From: Puffinus mauretanicus
Taxonomy: Eukaryota > Chordata > Aves > Procellariiformes > Procellariidae
Direction of reading: 5' to 3'
Length of the DNA: 64,000 nt
Assembly (NCBI GenBank): GCA_023333565.1
Contig: JAJKFH010000948.1
Location: forward strand, 4,476,001-4,540,000
The notes below the pieces were generated by a model. The model ran no database searches, was not told the origin of the DNA, and saw nothing but the letters and a program-made list of their open reading frames with translations. The position numbers and the translations under genes are program-made. Position 1 is the first letter of the stretch. Every line of letters begins with the position of its first letter. This document shows, in pieces, positions 1 to 12,902 of the stretch.

Positions 1-3000
1 CACTGTCTGTAGTTGGTGCTACAGCCATTAACCACTGGAATTTGGAGAAGGTACCCTGGGACACTCCCTGTGAGGGATATTATTGATAAAAGGGACTAAT
101 TACAATCACTAATAGAGATATGGAATTCTGACACAGAATTGTGTAAATATGCCTAGACAAGATTTTCCAGCAAGACTCACCTTGCAGACTTTTCCAGTTC
201 TTCAAATTTTCTGTGCAAAATTACACTGGCACTGAGTCTCAGCCATAGCCAGCGAGCATTCACCAGAGTTGATTTAGGAGGATTGTAAAGGTGACATTTA
301 GACCCTGCTGCATCTCTCCTTCAATCCTGGGCCATCTGGCAGCTCTTACTCATGCTCATTGCTGGTGACACAAATACATTGTTAAAAATCCAGGGATCAC
401 AAGGTCTGAAGTGAGCCCATGTCCTCCCTGAGGATCTGGACAACGCAGAAACAAGTATTTCTAATACATATGACACAGTAGGTTTTCTTAGACAGTCACT
501 GAAGAACTTTGGGTTTTGGCTTTTCTATCACCTCCCACGTGCAAAGAATGTTTGCTTGCAGAGGAGGAGCTAAGCTATATTTTAATTATATTTTTCAGTT
601 AATATCTTTATTTTCTTCCATTTCTAGAAAAGCAACAAAATTACGCCTTAGGCTTCCCTTATTCTCTACTGAGTGTTGCATCTAGATTTGACAGCCAAAA
701 TCAAATTGGTTTTGATTTTGATAACCATACCAGTCCAATAAAACACCACCACTAAAATGCAGCTCTCTAGTAACACTCACTTAAGTATTGGTGAATTATA
801 GAATATCAACGATCAATTCTTGCTTATGAAGTAAAGGGGCATTTGTGCTGCTCAGTGGGGCTTGTTACAGTCTTACATACTCTATCTAGAGGCAGCCCCA
901 CCTGTGCTATCAGATATTGTCAACTTTGATGATTCTATGTCATTAAATTTAGTGATCCCTGAACAAGGTTGATTAGTTTTCCCACAGGCTTCTTATTTTA
1001 TTTTTTTTAAATTTGAAAATGCAACTGTTCAGTCGACTCTATATCAACATATATCTTTGCTAACCTGTTCATTTCATAAACCACATATTCCCAGATCTTG
1101 ACAAAATGTGTTTTCATATCTAATCTGTGAATCATCCCTCAAGTTACTTATTTTTTTCAGATGAAAATCAATATTCTTTGGAAACGTAGTACTGTACTTA
1201 AACTCATTTGATTCTTTTCATTCTACAGAACAGCAACAAAAGATTTATCCTGAGATCCTAAAAAAAGGTCTATGAAATCAGTCAGTTTGATTATTTTTTT
1301 CCAAATTTGTAGCACCAGCATAACGCCTGAAGATACTAAAATTATCGCAAATGTTTCTAAAATTGTGGATGGGGTAGATAAGACCGAAAATACTCTCCCC
1401 GCAGAGGGTATTAGTAGTACATTCAATTTTTTAACAGCCAGCTGGCCAAACAATAGGCATGAAGAATTTATAAAATTTACATTACACAGTGGCAATGTGT
1501 AAATGATGTCTAGATTATGTTTGGTATCTGCACTTAGGTGTATATCTCCATTGCTGGACCTGAGTGTCTCCTGTGGCTGCATCTCTTTTTGTATCCGTAT
1601 GAGCCCTCAGTATGCACAAACATTTGTGCTAACCCAAAAGAAAGTATAAGTGGAGGGAAGGCAGGGTTGTGTCTATTTATCTGTGTTACCATAGCTCCTA
1701 CAGGATCCTATTGTTCTAGCTACAGTACAAACATACAGCATGAAAACAGGCCTTGCCCAAAAGAGATGGCAATTGGATGCATCCCTGTCATACAAGTAAA
1801 AAATAACAACTCATGTTAAGGAACTAACATATGCTCTACATGTGTGAAGCAAAACTTAAAAAAAAGAAAGCAAAGCACTATTGAAAAAAATTGTTCAGGG
1901 AAAGCAAATAGCTGTCCAGCCCACTCACTCCACTCACTACATTATATGGTGTTGATAAAATTAATTTTGCAGTTGAGAATAGAAGATTTTAAATGCCCTC
2001 TTCTGTGATGCCAGCTGGTAGTACTGAACTCTGTTATCTTAGAAATGAAGTATCAAGTCACTTCAGAGAGAGAAGCTATGCAATGAAATAATTTCATTCC
2101 CTGCTACTGATGTCAATGAGCATTTGGTCATAGAAAATACAGGGATCAGTTTGAGGTCCTTTGATATTTCAGAATTAGACAGGGACTCTACTTCTCATTA
2201 ATAATCCTTATTTTTGTATTTTCCTTTTATTTCTTTCATCCCATTATTTATTTTGCCTATCACTCTCAAGAAAACTAAAAATAAACTCTCACAAATTTAC
2301 TTTTCAGATTCATGTGCATTTTAAAAAGCAATACTTCAGTCATAAGAATAACACTTCTGAGGATCAGTTCAACAAAATCATAGTGTTGTTTTTCAGCTGA
2401 GAATGGTAGGGTACAATAATATTTGCTTCCAAGATGTTACAGTGCTACACATTTTGTGCATGGAGACAGTTTTGGCATATTTGAAAAATAGGATGGAATA
2501 AAACACACACATATGTTAGTTTGTGTGCATATGCAGTGCAAATCTAGATTTTCATTGCAATGTTTTACTGAGGAGAGCTTATTTTCTCCCATGTGACTGT
2601 TTTTTAAACTTTCTGTATCTTCTTTTTTTGATTAAATCTATCTCTGACAACAGTATGTTCATTATAGACTAGGCTTTTGCTGTCCTGTTATTACATGACA
2701 CCTAGGAATAACAAGTGGTCAATTATCTTTTACCTACCACCATCAGAAAGGAAATTCAATTTACCTGCATCTTCTGTCATCACAGTACAAAGGACGTTTC
2801 CTAACCTCAGTGACACTTTAATTAGCATGATGGTGGAAAGCAGTATTTTCCATCATTAGGTAGTTTAGGGGCTTTAGCGTGTAAATCATGATTTTCTATT
2901 ATAGTTTGAATGGGTTAGATAATATTCTTCTCACGACCTACTGAAGCAGACAATCTCTATCTTTCACAAGCTTGAAACCTATAGCTGAAATGTGCACTAG

Positions 3001-5399
3001 AACAGACACATTTGTCCATGTCATTTCAAGATAATTTTATGTAAAACAGCTTAATTTAGAGTATCAGAATGTAGATACTCAATATAGAAAGTGTCATGTT
3101 TCAAATCTGGAGAAAGTAATGATGTAGAGAGTTCATTCACAAAACAGATTGTTCCTGGCTTTATTTTGTGGTATCTTATTGTTTATGTTTCTTTTTAATT
3201 GTCAAAAACATTTACACCCTTTGATCAGTCCTTTGCAATATACATTCGATTTCATTCAAAATGTATAAAAGAGAAAATAAACCGCATTTTGACTTGTTGG
3301 GCTTTAGACAACCTTTATCACTTCAATGAAGGATAAGCAGACTCTTTGAGCTACTTTGCAGACAAGACACAAAAGAAGAGAGTCCAGAGAATGAGAGATG
3401 GGAAAACCAACTCAAAAGGTGAATCAGTACACAGCCAGTGCTGGTGGAGTCAGTAGTTGTTATTTCTTATGTAGCTGCAGTGCTTTCACTTGCACTAAAG
3501 AACAGTGCTTTGTTGCAACATATATTAGGAAGTTAGAGATGGTTCTGACAGGCATGCTTAAAAGACTGACAGATCACGCCAGTTTCAAACTTCAAAACCT
3601 CTTTACTGTATCAATATTCAGTAAGAATACACATTGACAGTCACTATCAATCATTATCACTACATTCTCGAAACAATTAGTCCTTAACAAATCTATCCTA
3701 AATTAGCAGTGAGTGTACAGTGTCACAAAATTCACACCTTTCTAGTTAGCACTGATGTATATGGTCCATGACAATCCTTAGTCAAGGAGATCAAGGTCAT
3801 CAGACTTGAGAACTCATGAAATAGGGAAGCCAGGACCTAAGTGGGCTGTGACCTTTCTTCTCTTCCTGTCCTTACTCATTGTTGATGTTTTATGCTGTTT
3901 TGAAACTTCCCCAAAAGAAAAGGTCTCACCTGCTCTCGGCATATTATTTCTGGTATCAGGACTTCTGGTTTCTCTTTTTCTACAGGATTATTATGGTCCC
4001 ATCAGACATTTTTCCCATTTGTTTTGCAGAATGCTTTTGATTTTACCAGACATCTTTCCTGTCTGCTCCACATCCTTCATTCTTATCTTGCAGATTTTAC
4101 TACTTACACACGTTTTTCTGCACCTGTTTTTTGCAACTATACCACAACTCTGCATCTGCCCATTTGTGGCTAGGGCTATTAATTTTATACTTAAGTTTAT
4201 CCATGTTACAAAGTGCTAATAGTGTTATTTCAATGTTACAAATTGCTCATACGGTCTTGCTGGTTTTACTGCTTTAGTATGCTTATTATACCTTGCTTCA
4301 AGGCAAACAGTATGCTAAGCTGGCTTCTACTTTTTGGGTGCAACAGGCCTCTGTTTTCTTTACAGTTCTAACTTCCTTCAACAGATAGGGGAGCGCTTGT
4401 CTATTCAGCACAGACAAATATTCATTCCCAAATGGAGTAATGGAAAAGTAAGTTGGAATAAAAACCAGCTACACAGTTACAAGCAAACAGCATTCTATAC
4501 AATTTTCATGCGAGGCTTGTATGGCTGGTGCTGTCATTTAGGCAATTACTAGGTTAGATAATATTTAATAACTACACTAGGCTCAGCTAAACATCTGACT
4601 ATATTTGATTTAAAAAGAAATCACAAAAAAACCAATGGTTAATGAAGGGACAGGCATTTTGATAATAAGTCATGTTAAACTTTTCATGAAGGACATAAAC
4701 GATTAAATATTGCCGTTCCAAAAGATTTCAGTCTGCCAGTCTTTGCATCCCTTTCGCCTCAGGGCGAAATGATTAATAATGTTTAAGACCATGTGGAAGC
4801 CCTTTTTCACTGACTGCCAAAAATACATATATGAAAGACACGTTCTATAAAGCTCTGTTACTGCTCTGAATTAGGTGCTAGATTGGCCGATTCATGAATG
4901 CCCCCCTTCCTTTCTGTCATAGATTTTTTTGTTCAAGATTCAGAGTTTTGCGTATAAATGCATCAATCATACCAGTAGACACATGAGACAGCTATAAAAC
5001 TTCATGACCATCACATGATGTCAGCACCAGGATACGTGATATTGTATTGGCATTGGTTTGCTCTGACAACACTGAAAAATGCATGTTAAAGTCAAGAATT
5101 TAAATATGATTTGGTTAATAAATAGACTATTTCCAAAAGTGTTTTCTCTCTGATAGTTTTTCTAAGCCATCTTTTTAGACACTAGCAAAACAATGTACTT
5201 CTGTGCTATCTTATAAGGATGGAGCACAGAAAGGGAAGATAAGAGAAAAAATCAAACCTGGCAAATCTCAGGTCTCTGTATATTCCTGCTCAACAAACAG
5301 GGAAATGTGTGCAGGCCTTCCAAACCGAGGCTGTGGAAGCTACCCAGAAACATAATCGGTCTGCATCATAACATTATAAATAAATGGGCAGCAGTACTC
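1..5399. other. Unique AT-rich DNA, no gene recognised
   Basis: I see no recognisable gene or transposon here. Reading frames reach 119 codons (minus, 1,223-1,582) and 137 codons (plus, 3,806-4,219). The first overlaps a 76-codon frame on the other strand. The second is rich in Leu, Phe and Ile because the plus strand is T-rich, so its hydrophobicity is compositional. Neither shows a family motif, a splice-site context or a Kozak-like start that would support a real gene. Confidence 0.6.
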
Positions 5400-5565
5400 C
5401 AATTTTGTTCTCATGTCTTTTCTTGATGACATGCAGAAGCATTATTTCTGCTTAAAAAAAGGGAAACTGTGGCATGAGATCAATTCAGTGATTTGCACAC
5501 GAGCACAGTGAAAGCTCAGAATTAAACAGGGGACTGAGTCCAGAGCTCTAACTGTCCAGCTTAGA
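5400..5565 (+). repeat. MIR-like SINE relic
   Basis: The stretch reads like the 3' half of a MIR/CORE-type tRNA-derived SINE: an AAAGGGAAACTGTGGC block, then a diverged GTGATTTGC...CACAG block, and an ending with GGGGACTGAGTCCAGAGCTC. The order and spacing match what I remember of the amniote MIR consensus. Divergence is high, as expected for an insertion that predates birds. It is fossil sequence with no coding role. The call rests on recalled consensus only. Confidence 0.6.
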
Positions 5566-7446
5566 GCTCTTAAGACCTTACAGTGGACCAGTTTGTTCAT
5601 TTGGCCATTACTCTTGCTATAATTATATTTTTCAGCTGCATAAAAGCCCCCCACAAGAATGGCCACGCGGTTCAGAACAAGATTAACAGTGACCATAATG
5701 GACACACAGAGAAGAATAAGAACAACACAAATATATTTCCTCCCCAGTAGCTGCTCAACCACCAACGGTTTTCAGCTCAGGATTTCTTAATCCAGTTGTG
5801 GCCTCTCTGTTTAGTAATTCATAGTAGGTGTGTCTCCCATGTACTTGCCTAACCTTCCTTTGAAACAGATGAATTTCTGATGTTCACCTAGCTCCCTGGC
5901 AATGAAGCTGCTAGCCATTACATGGAGAAACACCTCCTGTTATTTTCATCCTTAGGCTAAAGGCAACTAGAAACCAGGCACCATCTAAGCCATAACTTTG
6001 CTGATAGTCAAAGAACAAGTAGAGAACAAGCTAATTTAAAATTGTTTTTTGTCTCCTTTAGCATCATCTCTAGATTTCTGAATTCAGCAACTATTTTTCA
6101 TTTATTTATTTTCTCAAGCTCCGAGGTACCTGAGAGATAATATTAGCTGTGTCTGAGTTGTTTTTCTCTCTAACTTCTCATGGTCTTTTATTTCCCATCT
6201 GTTGAGCATCAGCAGATAGAAAAATATCAGCTAAGGATGACAATAAAACCCCTAAACATATAATGGCCTTCAAAACTAATTTGAAACTACAGGGGTGGAG
6301 GTTGATCTGTATCTGGTATATGCTGATGAAGGTCCTCAGAAAGAAATGAAACTATGACAATTTAACAGTAGCTGAGGTTTTGACTCTGTACCTATAGATA
6401 GTTGATAAATTCTCTTGTCCTGTGTTGTTTTTTTCACATCATCCCAGCTGCCAGATAAACTGCCAGCGGTCTGGTTGAACAAGAAATTAAGCTCCATTAA
6501 GAGGAATGTATGTATTTTCCCTCTGTCTTGGTGAAAACTAATTCATAATAACTGTGGGAGCTCTGAGCAGTTCTTAGAGCTCTTTAACATTCTCATTTTG
6601 CTTGTTGTTGAATTTAAATCATGCTTTTTTAAATAATTGTATGAGTTATGTTTAGTAAGAATTCTAAGGATAGAACACATGATGATTTTATCTTTGAAAT
6701 GGCAATTTTTATTGATCTTGTTTTTAAAAATAAATTGGTTTATATTTCACTTCAGTTCTCCTGTGAAATGTGATTTAGCCTTCACTTAACACTTTAGATG
6801 AGAGGTAGCTTCTACCTATAATGAAAAGTTGTGATTCATTTCATCAGGCAGTTTATCACTAAAAATCAAACTGCAGCCTAATAAATAAACTATGGAGTCT
6901 GCAGAAACCAATAAAATATTTGTATGCACTAGGAACACCCCAGAAAGATCTGTAAACCAGGTGTTTTCAATGGAAAAACTCATGACAGAATCCAAAGCTG
7001 ACATCTCGCCATCCTGCAGACAAACAAATGAAAAAACAGAGAAACCCAGGTGAAATAGGATTCATCTCATGTGGTGACCCTCTAACAGCTAGGCATCCAG
7101 TGTTCATCCTTTCTCAGTGGATATTACAGATGCTTCCAGAAAACGTCAGAAACCTTTAGCCTTCAGACAGATGTCTAAAATTAAGGAGCCGAGTTGATTT
7201 CTGGAGTTTTTAGCTCTCTCTGGCTAAAGAGGAATCTTCATGACTAAGGTAGATTAACATCTAATTTTTACATTGCTCAGGTGGGATAGGATGAGTTGCA
7301 CAATTTTGTTCAGTTGTTGTGGGCTAGCATGGGAAAAGTGATAGAGCTGGCATGCTAGGCAAAGGCTTTCACTTCCACAGCAGTGGAAGCACGGAAAATG
7401 CAGCCAAAGTCTGGGAGAAGAGAAAATGTAACGAGGTGACATGTTT
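5566..7446. other. Unique AT-rich DNA, nothing recognised
   Basis: No gene or repeat family is apparent. Reading frames are at most 62 codons and occur on the minus strand at chance length. Confidence 0.6.
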
Positions 7447-7990
7447 TATACATGATGCAAAGTTATATTGTAAGTAGCAGAGATGAAGATAGTGTTTGAA
7501 GAATTGCAGAAGGACCTTACAAGACTATCACTTTGGCAGGGAAATGGCAGATGAAACTCACTAGTAGGTGAATGTCAAGAAATTAAAATAGGGAATGAAA
7601 ATAACTTGGATTTGTGCAGAAAATGGAGGATCCTGAAGTGGCAATTGCCATTCTGGAGTGATACCTTGGTGTTACCACAGTCTGCTGCTTGAAAACATCT
7701 GCTATAGCGCTTAACGACATGAAAAACAAGCACCTCAAATGTTAGGAAGTATTAGGAAGCAAATAGAAAATAAGACATTTATTCTACTGAATAAATCCAT
7801 TGCAAACCACAAACCTACTACTCTGTGTCTGTAGTCCCTTGATCTAAAAGAAAGGATATACCAGGAATGGGAAAGATTCAGAGAACAAGAAGGATGATGA
7901 AAAGCTTAGAATTGCTTCCTTGTGCGGAACAATTGAATAAGAAAGGACTGTTTAACCTGGAAAAAAAATCACACCGGTGTCCTGTTCCAT
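7447..7990 (+). repeat. Ancient CR1/L3-like LINE fragment (RT 3' region)
   Basis: This is a strongly decayed fragment of the CR1/L3 reverse transcriptase region, plus orientation. Landmarks in order are: the block at 7,502-7,575 (GCAGAAGGACCTTACAAGAC ... GGGAAATGGCAGATGAAACT), corresponding to the LQ-DL...WQMKF segment after the RT palm; a TTAGGAAGTATTAGGAAG block near 7,741 (the RMLGIIxK segment); a polymerase-thumb-like block at 7,872-7,915 (AAGATTCAGAGAACAAGAAGGATGATG, the VQRRATKMI segment); and TTTAACCTGG near 7,950 (LFSLE). No frame is open. It matches old amniote CR1 types better than young avian CR1, so it is probably an early amniote or archosaur insertion. Confidence 0.75.
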
Positions 7991-10900
7991 ACACAGGAGA
8001 ATTACGAGGCCTTGATGGACACTAGTCTGCTGTTTAAACCTAGCAGTGAAACTGAAGATTAGCCCAAGACTGTCACTATCAATTTATAACATTAAACTTT
8101 TTTTCAAGCAAAATTCAAATAAAGTAAGAGCTTTTTTTCTAAAATAAGAAATAGCTATTCATAGTCATATTTCATTGAGTGAAATACTGAGGACATATGA
8201 ACAGAAACAGTACTATTTCTTCCTCTTTTTCCCTTCTGAAGAGTTAAAATGAACATATCAACCATATGGAAAGTCAGGAAGACACAAGGCGAGCTTATGT
8301 AAGTGCCCGTAATGCTACACATTTAATTAAAACAACATTATGTTATAATAGCTTAGGTTTAAAGAACTTAACAAATGCCTTAATACTACCCTAAAGAGAT
8401 CAAATCTCTCACAAAGCTTTTAGCTTGTGCAAAATCGTGAAAACAGAACTTACCGGTACCTATCTGAAACTAAGAACAGCAAAATTAGGACAGGTATAAA
8501 ATGGTGCCAAAACTAAGACTGGGTTGTTCAAACAGCATTTTAATAGGAAATAAAGAAATAAATGAGACAGTTGCTGTTTTTCTTCGTGCTGTAGTAACCA
8601 TAGAAACCAAACCCAGGGGTTATTTTCACTCACAAACCATTTTTTGCAGCAAAGCAAGGAATTCTCTGAACAAATGGATGGGTTTGATCCTGCAAAGTGC
8701 AGCTGCAGATCAGTTTGTGCTTGTTCCAGACGCAGTGAGCAGGGCACTGCATAGCTATCAAACAGCCCTCGGAAGGGAAAAAAAAGGAATGAAAGGGGTC
8801 TCCAGGTTACCAGCGTAAGAGCAGAGCTCTGAAGGGGACTCCCCAAGGCATGGAGGTCCAGGGCAGATGGCATCCTGGGAGTGGTGGAGCTGCCCAGCTC
8901 TGAGTTGGGTGCCAGGCAAGATCCTGCCCCTGCTAAGGATGGCCCTGACTCACAGCTCATACAGGTGTTACAGAAGCTGGTGATTGCCATATGCCAAAAA
9001 CATGCACTGCCTTCAGGCACAGCGGAGGCGGGTGGTCATGGCCACCACTGTCAAAAGCAGAGCTCGTGTAGGGCTATCACTTGGAGTAACAAGGTCATGC
9101 CTTCCCAAACAACAGGGATTTCTAGACCACAATCCCTCATGCAGCTGGAAGCATGAGGTTTCTATGACCCTATTACTACCAAGGGAAAAGCTTTCTTCCC
9201 CAAGGAGAAAGGCTTCCTAGATCATCAGCCTGGCAGGGAAGTGAGAGTGGAGTAAGCTGCTGATTTATGAGGCACACTGAATGTCAGCCTTCCCCACCAG
9301 AAGCAGCACTTACATCTTAAAATAAAAGAAAAATTAAGTAAAGAGAAGAGAATCAGAAGTGCAATGTATTTCTGTACTTCAAACTCGTGTCACTGAAGTA
9401 TTATTACAGAGTCAAAGAATGAAAAGCAGCCAGAAAATCATGTAGTCTGGCATTTAAAAGCTGAAGATCACACTGAGGTAAATGGACCAAAATGCCTTAT
9501 CTTGATCTATGCCATCTCCTTTGTTGGTGCACTCTTTGTGACAAAAAAGGAAGGAATATGTTAGGGGTATACAGTGTGAGTGGCTGGAAATCATCACTCA
9601 TTTACCATTACCAAAATAGAAAGCATTTTCCTTCATAATTTGAAAATATTTTTTTTTTTCTTATTATTAAAAAAGGGGAATGAGGAAATGCAAAGAAAGT
9701 ATTCTCATTCATTTACATTTCCTCTTGGCCAACTTGGCAGAACATGAAAGACTAAGAATAAGGTTGGGTTGGGTTAGTTGCAAAGAAAGAAGTAATCTCA
9801 CCCTATCTTTCAATAAAAAAAAAACCCAGAACTTTGTCTAGAACGTGCTGACCTATTCTTACCTAAAGATTGCTCAGCACAGAGGATGACATGAAGTGCT
9901 CTGAAGTGCTGAAATGCAGAGCTGATTTATAATAATTTATTCACTGTGTCGGAAAAATATTATTGCAATGAAACACTGGATTAGAAACCAACAAATCTGA
10001 GCAAATCTTTGTGTTTGGAATTTATTTTTTCTATTTCCTTTGGAAAAACAGCTCAAAGTTTATGATCTGCAGTTTGACATTTATAAAAGGATGGTAATGT
10101 TTCTTCTCATTATGCTTTTAAACAAAGAAAGTGTTATGGTTTATTATGACAATATATAGGCTGTGTACCCTAATGGAGTTTTAGGTTCTTCTGTAGTGCA
10201 TATACTAAACAATATGTTTTAAAACAGCATGTTAAATGGCAACTTTTCTTTCCTCCATTAGCTGAAATGAAATCTTCCTGTGTCTCCATACATAGTCATG
10301 CAGTGTCAAAATAGATTTCAGGAGAATAAAGCCAATGTACATCATAGTCCAGTGTACTGAAATTGCCATCATTCTTACCACTTGCTTGTTCACTTGCCAA
10401 TTCCAAGAACTAGGATTGGCTGGGATATCAATAGGATAATGAGATATTACACACTTATTCCATCATATATTGGTAATGCTGATTATCAGAAAGGACAGAA
10501 TTACCAGGAAATTTAGAAATTGCTAAAAACATCAGTTATTTAAAGTGATCTTCCATGCCACATAAACATGCAATTTAATCCCTATTGCATACTAACTGAG
10601 TTCCTTTTGCATTTTTAATACAGTCCTGCATGTGTCAAAATACATCTCATATATGGAAAGTAAATTCTCATCACAGATTCATGAGAATACCAGCACATTT
10701 TATGCCTATGCCTAAAGTTGAAGCTTAGACAGAAAATATATGGAAAACTGTGGGTTTGGCTGTGAAATTTGATCATGTGATTTTTTAGTTAGAATTACTT
10801 GAGTTGGCCATGAATTTAATTAGAATTATGCAGTGCCAACTAATTTTAGCATTGCAGAAATTCACAATTAATTAGCTGAAAATCTCCTCTTATGAAACAT

Positions 10901-12696
10901 AAATCCTCCTCCTATTCTGTTTTATATTGTGAATAAAACATTGTTCCATCCATTTCTTTTTGATCTCTTGAAAGATGTAAAGCTGTACATTAGATCATAA
11001 AATTTATTTATGAGTTTTCTCCTAAAATCTACAATCCACATCATTATTGATTGAGGCATTAACAGATACTTTCATGAAATTCCTGTAAGATTATATTCAT
11101 ACAATCCTGTATGCAACGATTTATTCCATCCTCTTTGGTTATTTGAAAAATATTACTTTCAATAAGCCACTGAATGTCACTTCTTGTTAATTACTAGTTT
11201 CGATGACTGAATATATTCTAACATCAAGGAATTCTATGCATATAATATTAGGGGGGTTTTAAATTAAATAAATATGGAGTTTACATATAATTTTATAAAT
11301 TATTTAACAGACATTTAGGCTACTTAACAGAAAAGGTAGCAAGTTATAATATAACATGCTTTGAAATCTTATGAAGTTATACTTTACTCTCAGGAATAAA
11401 GACAACAATTTTTGTTCTGTATCTATTTATGAATGATCATTCTTTGTCTTTTTATCAGATCCATTTTACCAATAGTGATGCACACATACTTTATTGGCAA
11501 TGATTGGCAATTAACCTTTTTTTTCTTTGAAAACAGTTGTCAAATTGCACAAAAATGACTTCTTTAAACTGAAAATCCCACAAACCCACACATTGAATAC
11601 TTGTAATTAAATATTTAGAGGAAGTGTTTAGTGAAAAGGAATAATTTGGCAGTCACAACACTCTGTAATATTAATGGATGGAAAATGGAACCAAATATGT
11701 AATCCCAAGGGCATCTAGAAAAATGAGATCCAAACATTTAAGGCAGTCAAAAACCCAAGCACACAGCAGTCCTTGCTTATACAGATTTGATGGAAAACAA
11801 CACTACCTATCCAAGACAGCCTGTGACTACGGCTTGACAAGGTGATAAATCTGTATTTAGGGTACTTGGTAGCATATAAAAAAAGTTCAACAGTCACATG
11901 ACACAGAGGATGGAGTCCATCCAAACTCTTTTTACAGCTTCAGATTCAGTCAAAACTTTTTGAGAGGGTAACCTTGTCCCTTGTTATCTCTATGTGTCTG
12001 TCTGACTCGATATATGATCAGATATTACTTGCCACCCTGCAGGCACGTAAACATACTGAATTGTATGTGTTCTGGCTAACCTAACAGATATGTAATATTG
12101 ACCCATATCTGATCCAGGTTTAGTGTATGCTTCAGCAGGGTCTTGTACCCCACAGATCTGATATGAACAATTGCGGAATCAGAGAGAAACAATTAGAGTG
12201 TGATAACATGATTCAGTGACCCTAGCTAAGCTAGTCTAGCTCCAGTGAAGACACCTACCTCCAAGATAGTATGGGAGAGACATAGGATGATATGACAGCA
12301 GAGCAAGTGAGCTAAAACATATAGACTATATAGCTCAAGTGGCTTATGTCCAGTGTAATGTTAGAATATAACCCTTATTGTATAGCCTGATGGAACAGTT
12401 TAAGCCTAAAATGTCACTTAAGTCATGACAGGAATTTTTTTTGGTGGATGCAGCTGAATTTGAGACAAAACTCAGCTAAATTCTGAATGAAATAAAAAGT
12501 TTTATTTAAATATATTTAAATTCTACACCTTATTTATCATGCCAAACTTAAATGCAGAACAGTGGGCCATTTCAGTTTATAAAATACGCAGTGCTGTCTC
12601 TCTTGAGGTCATAGGCAAAATGCAGACAGACTTCAGATTTCATCCATACTGTCCCATAATTTACCTCTTAGCTTTGTGCATAGCTGAAATCTTTAA
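7991..12696. other. Unique DNA with a GC-richer patch at 8.64-9.24 kb
   Basis: Most of this stretch is AT-rich with no recognisable gene. The exception is about 8,640-9,240, which is clearly richer in G and C than its surroundings and is open on both strands: 186 codons minus (8,460-9,020), 105 codons plus (8,501-8,818) and 91 codons plus (8,881-9,156). None resembles a protein family I know. From 10,000 to 11,700 the sequence is very AT-rich with frequent stops. A weak CR1-tail resemblance near 9,420-9,470 was not convincing enough to annotate. Confidence 0.5.
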
Positions 12697-12770
12697 GGGT
12701 AAAATCTTGACTTAAAAAATTTAATGGAAAAACTCCCATAAATATCAATAAATCTAAGATTTAATCCTAA
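12697..12770. repeat. Possible ancient palindromic amniote repeat
   Basis: The segment has the form of a widespread ancient amniote repeat in which a TGAAGTCAATGG-like arm is followed by AAAACTCCCAT and an inverted ATTGACTTCAATGG-like arm, flanked by AAATCCTG / TAGGATTT. Here the arms are decayed (AAATCTTGACTTAAAAAATT ... ATATCAATAAATCTAAGATT). Related but different scraps may lie at 20,515, 57,880 and 60,128. I recall the pattern but not a secure family name, and the call rests on resemblance alone. Confidence 0.4.
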
Positions 12771-12879
12771 AAGCTCAAGCAGAAAATGCTGGATGATGCA
12801 TCAGTAACTGTCAGATCAAATCTGGACTTGGACAGATGTGTTATTATTGGAGAATATAGGAAGGTGAAGGCTATTAGAA

Positions 12880-12902
12880 AAACAAACAAACAAACAAACA
12901 AC
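12880..12902 (+). repeat. (AAAC)n microsatellite
   Basis: A short run of AAAC units (ACAAACAAACAAACAAAC) followed by CCCCC. It is simple-sequence repeat with no evidence of function. Confidence 0.9.

Noticed and set aside
3806..4219. A 137-codon hydrophobic frame that could suggest a membrane protein
   Set aside because: The hydrophobicity follows from T-rich sequence on the plus strand. There is no family motif, no charged-loop pattern and no splice or promoter context.
9415..9470. A possible CR1 3' tail on the minus strand (AGAATGAAAAGCAGCCAGAAAATCATGTAG)
   Set aside because: Alignment to the tail needs too many changes and no coding region lies beside it.
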